NCBI GenBank assembly: GCA_026874595.1
Contig: JAPPUL010000073.1
Location: 1,263,973 to 1,327,972, forward strand
DNA: 64,000 nucleotides
Direction of reading: 5' to 3'
Source of the DNA: Sipunculus nudus
Lineage: Eukaryota; Annelida; Sipuncula; Golfingiida; Sipunculidae
Shown: positions 9,885 through 18,751 of the stretch, piece after piece
Layout: the number at the start of each line of letters is the position of its first letter
Position numbering within the stretch: the first letter of the stretch is position 1
Position numbers and translations under genes: made by a program
Notes under the pieces: generated by a model
Database searches by the model: none
What the model saw: only the letters and a program-made list of their open reading frames with translations
Told to the model about the DNA's origin: nothing

Positions 9885-10201
9885 GCAAAACAAACAAAGC
9901 AAAATTAAGATTCAAAAACATAGCATTAGTGATAATAAAGCATATTAAAAGATTAAATTATTACAGATCTTTATAAAAAAAATATACTCTAAACTTAATA
10001 TGCTTTGTTTATAAAAAAAACAATGTTTTAAACAAGTTTTAAACTATATAAATCTTTACTAGATAAGCTACATAATCTATTTTAGACAAATAAACATGAT
10101 ATATTAAGAAGAATAATAGTTATATAATATTAATTTATATTTATAATTCATAGTTAAGTAAATAAATACAAATACTACTATCTAAAATGAGGAAATATAT
10201 T
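9885..10201 (+). other. AT-rich dnaA-dnaN intergenic gap
   Basis: About 317 bases, very AT-rich, with no ORF, RNA gene or convincing DnaA box. It may hold the dnaN promoter or an unwinding element, but I see no specific signal beyond base composition. The dnaN ribosome site (GAGG) lies at its right end. Confidence 0.5.
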
Positions 10202-11326
10202 ATGGAATTTATATGTTTACAAGAGAATCTTGAAAAAATATTACGTTTATCAGAGCGAATGATCTCAACAAAAACAACAATACCCATGCTTGAGAATGTA
10301 TTACTTGAAACAGACAATGATAAAGTATGGATAAATACAACAGACCTTGAAATAGGATTTAAATCCTGGGTAGAAGCTCAGATTATAACTGAGGGAACAT
10401 TAACAGTAAGTGCAAAGAAATTATTAGAAATAATAAGAAGTTTTCCCGTAGGAAATATAAAGATAATTCAAGTAAACAACAATTTACGAATACAATCAAC
10501 AGATAAAAAAGTAAAGACGAGATTTATGATACAAGGAATACCGAAAGATAATTATCCAGATATTCCTTTATTTGTAGAAGAGGATATATTAATTCTAAAA
10601 GATGAAGAACTTCAGGATGCGATAAAAAAGACAATAGCATCTGTATCTAAGGACGAAACAAGATATTTTTTAAATGGAATACTATTTGAAATAACACAAG
10701 GAAAACAAGTATATGTTTCAACAGATGGTAAACGATTAACATATTTGAAGAAGGAAGAGGAGGGAGAATATAAAGAACTTAGAGTTATAGTTCCATCTAA
10801 AGTGCTACATGAAATATTGCGGATATTAGAAAGTTATGAAAGTGAGAATAAAAAGACAAAGATATCAGTTACAGAAAAGCAAATATTTTTTAGGATAGGG
10901 GAGATGGAGATATTCTCAACCTTATATGAAGGACAATTTCCAGATTATACAACAGTAATCCCAGAGCGAGGAGAGACGAAAATCGTATTAAATCGGAAAG
11001 TACTTGAGGATGCAATAAAGCGAGTATCGTTAATAGTAGATGAAAAGATATCATTAATAAGATTTGATATACGAGAAGGCTTTTTAAGGGTGATGGGACG
11101 AAATGCGTTATTGGGTGAGGCACAAGATGAAGTTGAGATAGATTATAAGGGAGAAGATATTGAGATAGCGTTTAATTATAGATATATCCTAGATGCAATA
11201 AAGGAAATAGAAGAGGAAGAGGTGGAAATTTATTTACAAAAAGACACAGGCCCAATGTTAATAAATGGTAAGGGAACACAAGATTACTTTTCAGTAATAA
11301 TGCCAATGAAACTACCTACAAATTAA
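10202..11326 (+). CDS. dnaN: DNA polymerase III beta sliding clamp
   Basis: 374 residues, the standard clamp length, made of three similar clamp folds. Family features include TTIPMLENVLLE near the N-terminus, FFLNGILFE-like sequence (here RYFLNGILFEI) in the second domain, ATDGKRL-like STDGKRLTYL, FPDYTTVIPE and the C-terminal MPMKL. It encircles DNA behind the polymerase. The frame opens at 10187, but ATG at 10202 has GAGG at proper spacing and gives the usual N-terminus (MEFICLQENL). Confidence 0.95.
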   Translation: MEFICLQENLEKILRLSERMISTKTTIPMLENVLLETDNDKVWINTTDLEIGFKSWVEAQIITEGTLTVSAKKLLEIIRSFPVGNIKIIQVNNNLRIQSTDKKVKTRFMIQGIPKDNYPDIPLFVEEDILILKDEELQDAIKKTIASVSKDETRYFLNGILFEITQGKQVYVSTDGKRLTYLKKEEEGEYKELRVIVPSKVLHEILRILESYESENKKTKISVTEKQIFFRIGEMEIFSTLYEGQFPDYTTVIPERGETKIVLNRKVLEDAIKRVSLIVDEKISLIRFDIREGFLRVMGRNALLGEAQDEVEIDYKGEDIEIAFNYRYILDAIKEIEEEEVEIYLQKDTGPMLINGKGTQDYFSVIMPMKLPTN

Positions 11327-11391
11327 ATATTAAGATAAAATAGATAAAAGAAGTAAATATGTAGTAAGATAAGACGTTTTAGAGAGAAAGA

Positions 11392-12753
11392 ATGGATATA
11401 ATAATAATAGGAGCAGGCGAGGTAGGTTATCACATAGCAGAGACGCTTACAGTAGAGGAACATAATGTGGTAATAATAGATAAAGATCCTTATAGGGTAA
11501 TAGAGATAAACCGTAAGCTTGATGTACTAACAGTTGTTGGCTATGGTAGTGAGATAGCTACCTTATTAAAGGCGGGAGTAAAAACTTGTGATGTGCTAAT
11601 TGCGGCAACAGATAAAGATGAGAGCAATATCATAGCCTGTTTTATAGCAAAGAAATTTAATGTGCCCTTTAAGATTGCACGTATAAGGCATCATTTTTTT
11701 GGAGATAAGCTAGATGATGGTGAAGAAGGAATATTATTTACAAAAGAAGAGCTTGGAATAGATGTACTAATAAATCCTGAACATGTAACAACGGAAAGAA
11801 TATTAAAACTAATAACTTCTCCAGCAGCTTTTGAGATAGTAGAGTTTGATGAAGAAGACGTTATGATAAAGGGTTATCGCATAACATCGGGCTTACAGAT
11901 AGCAGATATGAATATAAAGGAGATAGGCCAAATAGAGGCATTAAAGAGGATGTTGATATTGGCGATAATCCGAAATGATGAGTTAATAGTCCCGCAAGGA
12001 GAAGGCAATTTAGTAGGAGGTGATAAAGTCTATATAATAGCAAAGAAGGAAGACTTTGCTGTTATAGCACCATATTTTCATGAATCATACAAGGAAATAC
12101 ATAAGGTATTTATAATAGGGGTTTCTAAAATAACGCACTTACTATGCGAGGAGTTTGAGAGACAGGGTAAATCTATTAAGGTGATAGAGGAGGATAGGGC
12201 TAAGTGTATAAGTTTTTCGGAGCAATTTCATAAGATAGAGGTCGTAAACTGTAGTTATACAGATAGGGAGGCATTAGTCGAGGAGGGGTTAGGAAATATA
12301 GATTCATTTTTGGCGGTATCAGATGATGAGGAAAAAAACATTCTGGCCTCAATGATAGCTAAACAAGAGAGTGTCCCCAAAACAATAGCAAGTATACAGA
12401 GAAAAGATTATCTTCCGTTGGTATCGCTTGCGGGAGTAGATGCAATTGTTATACCAAAGATAGCCACAGTCGGAGAAATATTAAAATACATAAGGCGTGG
12501 AAACGTATTATCGATAGTGATGTTAGGAGAGAATAATGCAGAGATAATAGAATATATAGTAAGAGAAGATAATAAGCTAATAGGAATCCCCCTTAAAGAA
12601 ATACGTTTTCCAAAAGGATGTTTAATAGCAGCAATAATACGAGGACAGGAGAAGATCATACCAAAAGGAGAAGATTTAATAAAGGCGGACGACAAGATAA
12701 TAATATTTTCAAGTTCAGAGACAGTACAAGTAGTAGGGGAGTTTTTTGGATAG
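11392..12753 (+). CDS. trkA: Trk potassium uptake regulator TrkA
   Basis: 453 residues in the doubled TrkA layout: two NAD-binding RCK_N domains (first motif GAGEVG, about residues 7-12; second beginning about residue 231 with VFIIGVSKITH) each followed by an RCK_C domain. TrkA is the cytosolic gating subunit that binds nucleotides and controls TrkH. The stop is three bases before the trkH start, so the two are one operon. The second Rossmann motif lacks the full GxGxxG pattern, as is common in the second half. Confidence 0.92.
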   Translation: MDIIIIGAGEVGYHIAETLTVEEHNVVIIDKDPYRVIEINRKLDVLTVVGYGSEIATLLKAGVKTCDVLIAATDKDESNIIACFIAKKFNVPFKIARIRHHFFGDKLDDGEEGILFTKEELGIDVLINPEHVTTERILKLITSPAAFEIVEFDEEDVMIKGYRITSGLQIADMNIKEIGQIEALKRMLILAIIRNDELIVPQGEGNLVGGDKVYIIAKKEDFAVIAPYFHESYKEIHKVFIIGVSKITHLLCEEFERQGKSIKVIEEDRAKCISFSEQFHKIEVVNCSYTDREALVEEGLGNIDSFLAVSDDEEKNILASMIAKQESVPKTIASIQRKDYLPLVSLAGVDAIVIPKIATVGEILKYIRRGNVLSIVMLGENNAEIIEYIVREDNKLIGIPLKEIRFPKGCLIAAIIRGQEKIIPKGEDLIKADDKIIIFSSSETVQVVGEFFG

Positions 12754-12756
12754 CGT

Positions 12757-14268
12757 ATGAATTTTGGAATAGTTTTATACGTACAAAGCATACTAATACT
12801 ATTTATAGGTTTCTTTGAGATATTTCCGTTAATGTTCTCGCTATACTATGGTGAGAATGATATGCTGCCATTTATAGAGTCGATAGGCCTTACTATGCTA
12901 ATAGGAGTTGTCTTAAACTTGCTGACAAAAAGGTATAGGAAGACAAATCTAAAAGCCCGCGAGAGTTTTGCAATAGTTACCTTTGGTTGGATAACAGCAG
13001 CATTATTCGCAACAATACCTTTTATGCTGCACTCCTACTACTATCCAGAATTAGACAAAGGAGTAATACATACCTTTACAGACGCTTATTTTGAGATGAT
13101 GAGCGGCTTTACAACAACAGGTGCAACAATACTTTTAGATATAGAGAGTTTTCCGCATGGGTTATTGTTCTGGAGAAGTTTATCAAATTGGCTTGGAGGG
13201 ATGGGGATAATAGTGCTTGCGATAGCAATCTTACCGACACTTGGAATAGGAGGGATGCAGTTATACCAGGCTGAGGTACCGGGCCCGGTATCGGAGAAGA
13301 TATCGCCGAGGATAAGTCAGACAGCAAAGATATTGTGGGGAGTATATGTAATATTTACGGTAATGCAGACAATAAGTTTAATGATAGTGGGAATGGATTT
13401 TTTTGATGCAATATGCCATTCATTTTCGACGATAGCAACGGGAGGTTTCTCGATAAAAAATGAAAGTATAGGACATTATGATGCAATAGCAGTAGAAGGG
13501 ATAGTAATATTCTTCATGATTTTGTCGGGAACAAGTTTCGCCTTGCACTATAGAGTATTAATAATGAAAGAGAGGAGTTATTTAAAGGATAGAGAGTTTC
13601 GGATATATATTATTGCTATATTGGTAGTAAGTGTTTTGGTATTATTAACAACGCTTGAAAGTAATTATGAAGGAGATATAGTAAAGGCCTTAAGATATAT
13701 CATATTTCAGGTGGTATCGATAATAACAACAACAGGTTTAGGAGTTGGTCTTGATGGAGATATATATCATTATGGTGTATGGACAGCCTTTGGCCAATTT
13801 TTGATATTGATATTAATGTTTGTAGGGGGGTGTGCGGGGTCAACTAGTGGAGGAATAAAGCTTATGAGGATATACTTATTGTTTAAATATGTATATATAG
13901 AGCTTGTAAAGTTTATTTACCCAAGACATATAAAGTTGGTCCGAGTTGGACGTCAGGTGGTAGCAGATAGTGTTTTGCTGTCGACGCTAGGTTTTATAAT
14001 GCTACATATGATAGTTTTAGTAATAGCGGTATTGATATTAAATTATTTTGAGAATGATTTAGTTGAGAGTTTTGCGGGAGTACTTGCAACTTTAAATAAT
14101 GTAGGGCCTGGGCTTGGAAAGATAGGGCCTGATGGTAATTATGGCCATATAACGGATGTTGGGAAGTGGCTATTGACGTTTTGTATGTTGTTGGGGCGAC
14201 TTGAGTTTTATGGGGTATTGATATTATTTTTCCCATTTGCTTGGGAGAAGGAGAGGAGTGATAATTAA
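12757..14268 (+). CDS. trkH: Trk potassium uptake channel TrkH
   Basis: 503 residues of hydrophobic membrane protein. The four pore loops of the Trk family can be seen as Gly-rich segments: MSGFTTTGATIL, IATGGFS, ITTTGLG and the late TLNNVGPGLG. GGCAGSTSGGIK is the intramembrane loop that gates the pore. It forms the membrane channel paired with TrkA just upstream and imports potassium. A P-II gene follows 25 bases downstream. Confidence 0.92.
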   Translation: MNFGIVLYVQSILILFIGFFEIFPLMFSLYYGENDMLPFIESIGLTMLIGVVLNLLTKRYRKTNLKARESFAIVTFGWITAALFATIPFMLHSYYYPELDKGVIHTFTDAYFEMMSGFTTTGATILLDIESFPHGLLFWRSLSNWLGGMGIIVLAIAILPTLGIGGMQLYQAEVPGPVSEKISPRISQTAKILWGVYVIFTVMQTISLMIVGMDFFDAICHSFSTIATGGFSIKNESIGHYDAIAVEGIVIFFMILSGTSFALHYRVLIMKERSYLKDREFRIYIIAILVVSVLVLLTTLESNYEGDIVKALRYIIFQVVSIITTTGLGVGLDGDIYHYGVWTAFGQFLILILMFVGGCAGSTSGGIKLMRIYLLFKYVYIELVKFIYPRHIKLVRVGRQVVADSVLLSTLGFIMLHMIVLVIAVLILNYFENDLVESFAGVLATLNNVGPGLGKIGPDGNYGHITDVGKWLLTFCMLLGRLEFYGVLILFFPFAWEKERSDN

Positions 14269-14293
14269 TTAGGAAAAGACAGGAGTTATAGAA

Positions 14294-14641
14294 ATGAAGA
14301 AACTAGAGGCAATAATAGAGCCTGGGAAATTGGAGGAGGTAAAGGAGGGGTTATCGGAGGTAGGAGTTAGTCGCATGCATGTAACAGAGATACATGGTTT
14401 TGGACGTCAGAAGAGGGAGGAGGAAGTATTTTCAGGACATAAGTACGAAGTAAGTTTCATGAGGAAGCTTAAGCTAACAATAATAGTGAATGATGATTTT
14501 GTAGAACTTGCAATAGAGGCGATATTAAAGAGTGCAAGAACAGGAGTAGAGGGTAAGGTAGGGGATGGTAAGATTTTTGTATATCCGATAGATGATTGTA
14601 TAAAGATAAGGACAGGAGAGCGAATGGAAAAGGCAGTCTAG
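14294..14641 (+). CDS. glnB: P-II family signalling protein
   Basis: 115 residues, close to the usual 112. The N-terminus MKKLEAIIEPGKLEEVKEGL, the T-loop start GFGRQK, Tyr51 within the T-loop (KYEVSF), the B-loop-like TGVEGKVGDGKIF and the C-terminal IRTGER all match P-II. Tyr51 is the residue uridylylated in many bacteria. P-II trimers sense ATP/ADP and 2-oxoglutarate. Unusually it lies downstream of trkA-trkH rather than with amtB or glnA. The part of the T-loop between QK and the Tyr (REEEVFSGH) is acidic and not standard. It converges with the next gene, overlapping by four bases. Confidence 0.9.
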   Translation: MKKLEAIIEPGKLEEVKEGLSEVGVSRMHVTEIHGFGRQKREEEVFSGHKYEVSFMRKLKLTIIVNDDFVELAIEAILKSARTGVEGKVGDGKIFVYPIDDCIKIRTGERMEKAV

Positions 14642-15909
14642 AGGTTTTGGTTATGGATCAAAGAGTTTAAGATAATGGCATTCAGTTGGTCGATAGCAAG
14701 AGAAATGGTTTTTCGTTTGGGATGGGGTGCTATTTTGATACCGATGATGTTGATATATCGTTTAGAAGCTGGCGTTTTAAAATATGTAATATATTGTCTT
14801 GGGATAGGGGCAAAAATCTGTCTCCAGCCGTTAAAGTTGATATGAGTTAAAGCAAGTTCAAAGAATCTACCCTTACCCTCTTCAAAGATCAAAGAAAACT
14901 GTTCATAGTTTTTGTAACCTTTAATCCAGATGGAGATATTGTGTTCCCAAAGCAGTTTATATTTTTGATAGAAAGCGATAAGAAGGTACTGTTTATTAAA
15001 AGGCTGAAGATTAATGCCTAAGAAGTAGTTATCATTAAATAAAGAGAGCAAATGTTTCAAATTCTTTGTTGGGCCAGGAGTAGTTGGGCCAGGAGTAGAG
15101 TGAGAGTCAATAAAAAGCTCTTTTTTAGACGTATTGTTTAAATTGAAAACGAAAGCATTGTTAAAATTGCGATTAAAAGGCTCAATAAATTGTATGGGGT
15201 CAAGGAATTGGTTTTTAAAAGATTTTCTAAAGTTGTACGAGAAAGGTTTTGAGAAAGAGATTTGAATATGTTTGAGGGAAGAGGTATTAGTTCTAAGGAT
15301 ACGTATTTTAGAAAGAGAGATAGGTTTATTCCAAGAGATGGGATTGGGATTAGCTTTTAGGTTTTTACTTACGAGGTTAAAAAAGAGTTTATGCCAGATG
15401 TTTGGTTTATATTTTTTTAAGGAGATAGAAAAAATAGAAAGTCTGCCATTTGGCATAATAAGGAAAAAAGAAATAGAGATATAGGGAGTAGAAGTTTTAA
15501 TCCAAAAGTCTACGGAGCGGGTCGAAGTAGGCAAAGTAGTTTTCTTTTTAGGGATTAAATCGATAAAAGTATCTTTTTTTGACAAGAAGGAAGCTTTGAT
15601 ATTGAAAGTAAGAGATTTAAAAGGGATAGTCTTATAGTTATTGGAGATGGTACTTTGGTTTATGAAGAAGTTGTGCGGGGAGTTATTTTGAGAGACTGTA
15701 TAAAAGGAGTTTATATCTTCAGTGATAAAGTTAGCTTTTAGGAGGGTTTTAGTGTTATAAATGTTCTTATAATAAAAGGGAGAGAAGAACTTTTTAAGGA
15801 TTTTCTTATTAAGGAAAGGGATACCGGAGCCAATACGAGAGTCAGCCTGTTGAGACAGAGTGATAATAGAAAAGCAAGAGATTACTAAATATAAAAATAA
15901 AGCATTCAT
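14638..15909 (-). CDS. FlaA-like flagellar sheath protein, longer and with two sheath-like halves
   Basis: 423 residues with an N-terminal signal segment. The C-terminal half clearly matches FlaA (HNISIWIKGYKNYEQFSLIFEE, FNGWRQIFAPIP, IKIAPHPKRKTISLAIDQL). The N-terminal half has a weaker copy of the same layout (STRSVDFWIKTSTPYISISF, NIWHKLFFNLV, LSKIRILRTNTSSLKHIQISF), so the protein looks like two tandem FlaA-type jelly-roll domains. It is longer than the usual 240-350-residue FlaA. The gene lies on the lagging strand and its coding strand is pyrimidine-rich (high Ser, Phe, Asn, Lys), unlike neighbours. It probably coats periplasmic flagella, but a special envelope role is possible. Confidence 0.65.
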   Translation of the reverse strand: MNALFLYLVISCFSIITLSQQADSRIGSGIPFLNKKILKKFFSPFYYKNIYNTKTLLKANFITEDINSFYTVSQNNSPHNFFINQSTISNNYKTIPFKSLTFNIKASFLSKKDTFIDLIPKKKTTLPTSTRSVDFWIKTSTPYISISFFLIMPNGRLSIFSISLKKYKPNIWHKLFFNLVSKNLKANPNPISWNKPISLSKIRILRTNTSSLKHIQISFSKPFSYNFRKSFKNQFLDPIQFIEPFNRNFNNAFVFNLNNTSKKELFIDSHSTPGPTTPGPTKNLKHLLSLFNDNYFLGINLQPFNKQYLLIAFYQKYKLLWEHNISIWIKGYKNYEQFSLIFEEGKGRFFELALTHINFNGWRQIFAPIPRQYITYFKTPASKRYINIIGIKIAPHPKRKTISLAIDQLNAIILNSLIHNQNL

Positions 15910-16229
15910 AAGCGTTTACAATAGTCGTCCTAAATGTATGAAATGAGAAGTGATAAAGTCAAAAAAGGTAAAAATAGTTAATAAAGGTAAAAATAGTTAA
16001 TATATGATGTTAAGAATAAATAAATAAATAAAAGAAGTAATAGTTATTATCTTTTGGAAAGAAGGTAGAAAGAAGGTGGAATAATGAAAAAAAGAGATAG
16101 ATTATGGTAAAAAGGGAAAAAAATAGAAGAAAATAGAAAAAAGGAATGAAAAAAAGGAGATAGGGGTTTAATGAGAAAAATAAAGGAGCAAGGAGAAAAT
16201 AAGTAATGATAAGAAAAGGAGAAAGTAGC
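15910..16229 (+). other. purine-rich gap upstream of htrA
   Basis: About 320 bases between the divergent FlaA-like gene and htrA. It is mainly A/G on the + strand, with direct repeats (AAAGGTAAAAATAGTTAAT twice near 15964-16000). I see no RNA gene. The htrA ribosome site AAGGAG lies at its right end. Confidence 0.5.
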
Positions 16230-17780
16230 ATGAAAAAAGGTATAATAAATAGGCTTAAGGGAGGCTGGTATATAGCGGTCTTGTTTATGTTTTTGGGAGT
16301 AGGAGGATATTTAGTTGTAACGGAAGGAAAGATATATAGCAACCCGACGGAGAAACAAAAAGCCGTTAAAGAGATAAAAGAGAGCAAAGAAAATAAACGG
16401 GTTCAAAGAGATAGGCAAGCCTTACAAACAGCCTTATCTGTCCAAAGAGCGATAAGGAATGTAGCAAAGTCAGTAACACCATCTGTTGTAAATATAAGGA
16501 CAGAGAAAACGGTACGCCAAGATAGATTACAACCGAATCCTTTTTTTGATTTTTTCAGAGACTATTTTAGAGATTACAATGGAGGTCCCAAGAAGCTTAG
16601 ATCACTGGGTTCAGGATTTGTATTAAGCCAAGAGGGCTACATAGTAACAAATAATCATGTAATAAACGACGCTGATGAGATAACAATAGTCTTTCCTGAT
16701 GAGAAGGAATATAAGGGGAAGGTAGTGGGAATAGATAAGAGGACAGACATAGCGGTTATAAAGATAAATCCAAAGAGCAGACATAATATACCAGTAACGC
16801 CATTAGGTAATTCAGATAAGGTAGACATAGGAGACTTTGCAATAGCGATAGGAAATCCATTTGGATTAAAGGGAACATTTACATTAGGCGTAATAAGTGC
16901 ACGAGGACGAGATAACATAGATCAAGATGCAGGATTAAAAAATTATATACAAACAGATGCCTCAATAAACCAGGGAAATAGTGGGGGCCCGTTATTGAAT
17001 ATAGAAGGGCAGGCGATAGGAATGAATACAAGTATTTATTCTACTACTGGTGGCTCTGTAGGGATAGGTTTTGCAATACCAATAAATATAGTGAAGAACA
17101 TAGTGGTACATTTGATTGAAAAGGGCTCTATATCGCGAGGTTTTTTAGGAGTGGGTATAAGCTCGATACCGGATGATGTTGCAAAACATTTTGGTATAGA
17201 TAAGAGGACAGGGATATTCATACAGCAAGTAGAGGATGGGGGTCCGGCAAGTAAGGGTGGAATAAAGGCAGGAGATATAATACTTAAATTAAATGGACAA
17301 AAGATCACATCAACGAGCAAATTACAAAGGCTAGTAAGTTCTTATCCTGAGGGAACACGGGTAGCACTTGATATATTGAGGAATGGGAAACAGCAGAAGA
17401 AGTATGTAACATTGGGCTCAATGGGTTCACGGGATGCTATTGCACGAGGTGGAGACGGGAGGAGGCCAAGCGGAAAAAGTAAGGGAGAGAAAGGCAAAGC
17501 TTTTTTAGGGATTACGGTAGGGAGCGTTGAGGATAATTATAAATATTTTAGATTGAATAGAGAGACAAAGGGGGTCGTTATTTTGGGAGTAGAAGAGAGT
17601 TCAGAAGCATACAAGAGTGGGCTTCGAGTAGGTGATGTTATAAAGAGTATAAATTTTAATGAGATTAAGACAGTAAAGGATTTTTGGGGTTTTGTGGGCA
17701 GGAGAAGCAAGGGAGTAAAATCCTTTCTTGTAAATGTAATGCGCGGAGGAAGGAGTAGTTTTGTTGTGGTTAAGAGGTAG
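16230..17780 (+). CDS. htrA: HtrA/DegP family periplasmic serine protease
   Basis: 516 residues. ATG at 16230 is preceded by AAAGGAG; a shorter upstream ATG (16206) has none. A single hydrophobic segment (about 13-32) anchors or exports it. The trypsin-like domain holds the triad: His143 in TNNHVI, Asp173 in RTDIAVI, Ser251 in QGNSGGPL. Two PDZ domains follow: the first about 300-385, the second about 425-515 (GVVILGVEESSEAYKSGL). This layout is DegP/DegQ-like: envelope protein quality control. Confidence 0.93.
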   Translation: MKKGIINRLKGGWYIAVLFMFLGVGGYLVVTEGKIYSNPTEKQKAVKEIKESKENKRVQRDRQALQTALSVQRAIRNVAKSVTPSVVNIRTEKTVRQDRLQPNPFFDFFRDYFRDYNGGPKKLRSLGSGFVLSQEGYIVTNNHVINDADEITIVFPDEKEYKGKVVGIDKRTDIAVIKINPKSRHNIPVTPLGNSDKVDIGDFAIAIGNPFGLKGTFTLGVISARGRDNIDQDAGLKNYIQTDASINQGNSGGPLLNIEGQAIGMNTSIYSTTGGSVGIGFAIPINIVKNIVVHLIEKGSISRGFLGVGISSIPDDVAKHFGIDKRTGIFIQQVEDGGPASKGGIKAGDIILKLNGQKITSTSKLQRLVSSYPEGTRVALDILRNGKQQKKYVTLGSMGSRDAIARGGDGRRPSGKSKGEKGKAFLGITVGSVEDNYKYFRLNRETKGVVILGVEESSEAYKSGLRVGDVIKSINFNEIKTVKDFWGFVGRRSKGVKSFLVNVMRGGRSSFVVVKR

Positions 17781-17826
17781 ATTATAGGATGATTATAAGA
17801 TAAGGTATTTGGGTAATAAATTTGTC

Positions 17827-17855
17827 TTGACATAAAAGTAAAATATGGTTAGATT
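17827..17855 (+). promoter_or_regulatory. promoter for tRNA-Val
   Basis: TTGACA (17827-17832), a 17-base spacer, then TAGATT (17850-17855), about 40 bases before the tRNA. The -35 box is a perfect sigma-70 type and the -10 box matches four of six. The same TTGACA-N17-TAGATT arrangement recurs at 38006-38034. Confidence 0.6.
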
Positions 17856-17895
17856 ACTTTTTACTGTTATATAGGATATGACGTAGGGAGAAAAA

Positions 17896-17968
17896 GGGAG
17901 CTTAGCTCAGCTGGGAGAGCACCTGTTTTACACGCAGGGGGTCAGAGGTTCGAGCCCTCTAGCTCCCA
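17896..17968 (+). tRNA. tRNA-Val (anticodon TAC)
   Basis: 73 bases fold as a full cloverleaf: acceptor GGGAGCT pairs with AGCTCCC, D arm with AGCTCAGCTGGGAGAGC, anticodon loop TTTACAC giving TAC (Val), variable loop, and T arm GAGGTTCGAGCCCTC. The discriminator base is A and CCA is not encoded. Confidence 0.97.
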
Positions 17969-18019
17969 AAATGATAGAAGACAATAAAGCTAAACAAAAG
18001 TATAAGTCAAGCAAAAGTA

Positions 18020-18301
18020 ATGTCGCCAAAATCTGAAGAAGAGAGTAACTTTAACAAGATATGGGATTTAGTGGAAAAGACAGGGATATGGGATGGGCTC
18101 ATACGGGGAATAAGGTTCACACCGGAGGAGCTTGATAAACGCAGTCAAGGAGCAGCAGAGATCTTATCAGAACAATCGAAGATAATATTGAGCATGAGAT
18201 TAAACGAGATACCTGAGGATATAAAACAGAGCGTAGATAGTATAAAGAAATATATAAGGCATAAAAGATACTTAGAGGGACTTGAGATAAAAGGAGAGTA
18301 G
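18020..18301 (+). CDS. unknown 93-residue protein
   Basis: A short, charged, mainly helical-looking protein with no signal or membrane segment. I do not recognise the family. It lies 13 bases upstream of another unknown gene on the same strand, so the two are likely co-transcribed, perhaps with the tRNA promoter. Coding purine bias agrees with real right-arm genes. Confidence 0.6.
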   Translation: MSPKSEEESNFNKIWDLVEKTGIWDGLIRGIRFTPEELDKRSQGAAEILSEQSKIILSMRLNEIPEDIKQSVDSIKKYIRHKRYLEGLEIKGE

Positions 18302-18314
18302 GGGGAGATAAGCG

Positions 18315-18704
18315 ATGTCGGAGAGCTGGTTTTTCGAGAAGAGAATAAAGGATATAATAAAGGAAGGGATAGAGGAGGTAGAACTTGAGGGACGCTTAAT
18401 TGGGACAGGGGTATTTAACTTTGGAGTATCTGGAGATAGATGTCACGGGAAAGTAACCTTACAAAGGACAAAGGTAGTGCCTGAGGGAGCAAAGCGTGCT
18501 ATAGTATATTTAGGGTCATATAGGTATAGATTTGGGAAAGGGAGTCAAACAGAATCAAAGGTGGGCGAGATATTGTTAGATTATGGAATAAATAGTTTTC
18601 GAGAGAACAAGTTACAAGCGGGACTTGATTTTGCGTTAAAAGATAAGCATGGAGATAAATCATTTAAAGCCACAGTAGAACTTCTGGTACTGTATTTCAG
18701 TTAA
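18315..18704 (+). CDS. unknown 129-residue protein
   Basis: Starts with ATG after a GGGGGAGA site. The first 30 residues are helical and charged; residues about 30-80 alternate as beta-strands with Gly turns (GTGVFNFGVSGDRCHGKVTLQ). No signal peptide or membrane segment. No recognised domain. It probably forms a pair with the 18020 gene. A short weak inverted repeat (CAGTT...AACTG) follows its stop but is not a convincing terminator. Confidence 0.6.
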   Translation: MSESWFFEKRIKDIIKEGIEEVELEGRLIGTGVFNFGVSGDRCHGKVTLQRTKVVPEGAKRAIVYLGSYRYRFGKGSQTESKVGEILLDYGINSFRENKLQAGLDFALKDKHGDKSFKATVELLVLYFS

Positions 18705-18751
18705 AATCTTTTCTAAACTGAAGTTATAAAGCAAACAATCTTATTAATATG

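Noticed and set aside
16010-16387. 125-residue hydrophobic - strand ORF upstream of htrA
   Set aside because: Phe/Leu/Tyr-rich translation of A/G-rich DNA, overlapping the htrA start. No supporting start signal.
18705-18745. Terminator after the 18315 gene
   Set aside because: The only inverted repeat is five bases with a long loop and no T-run.
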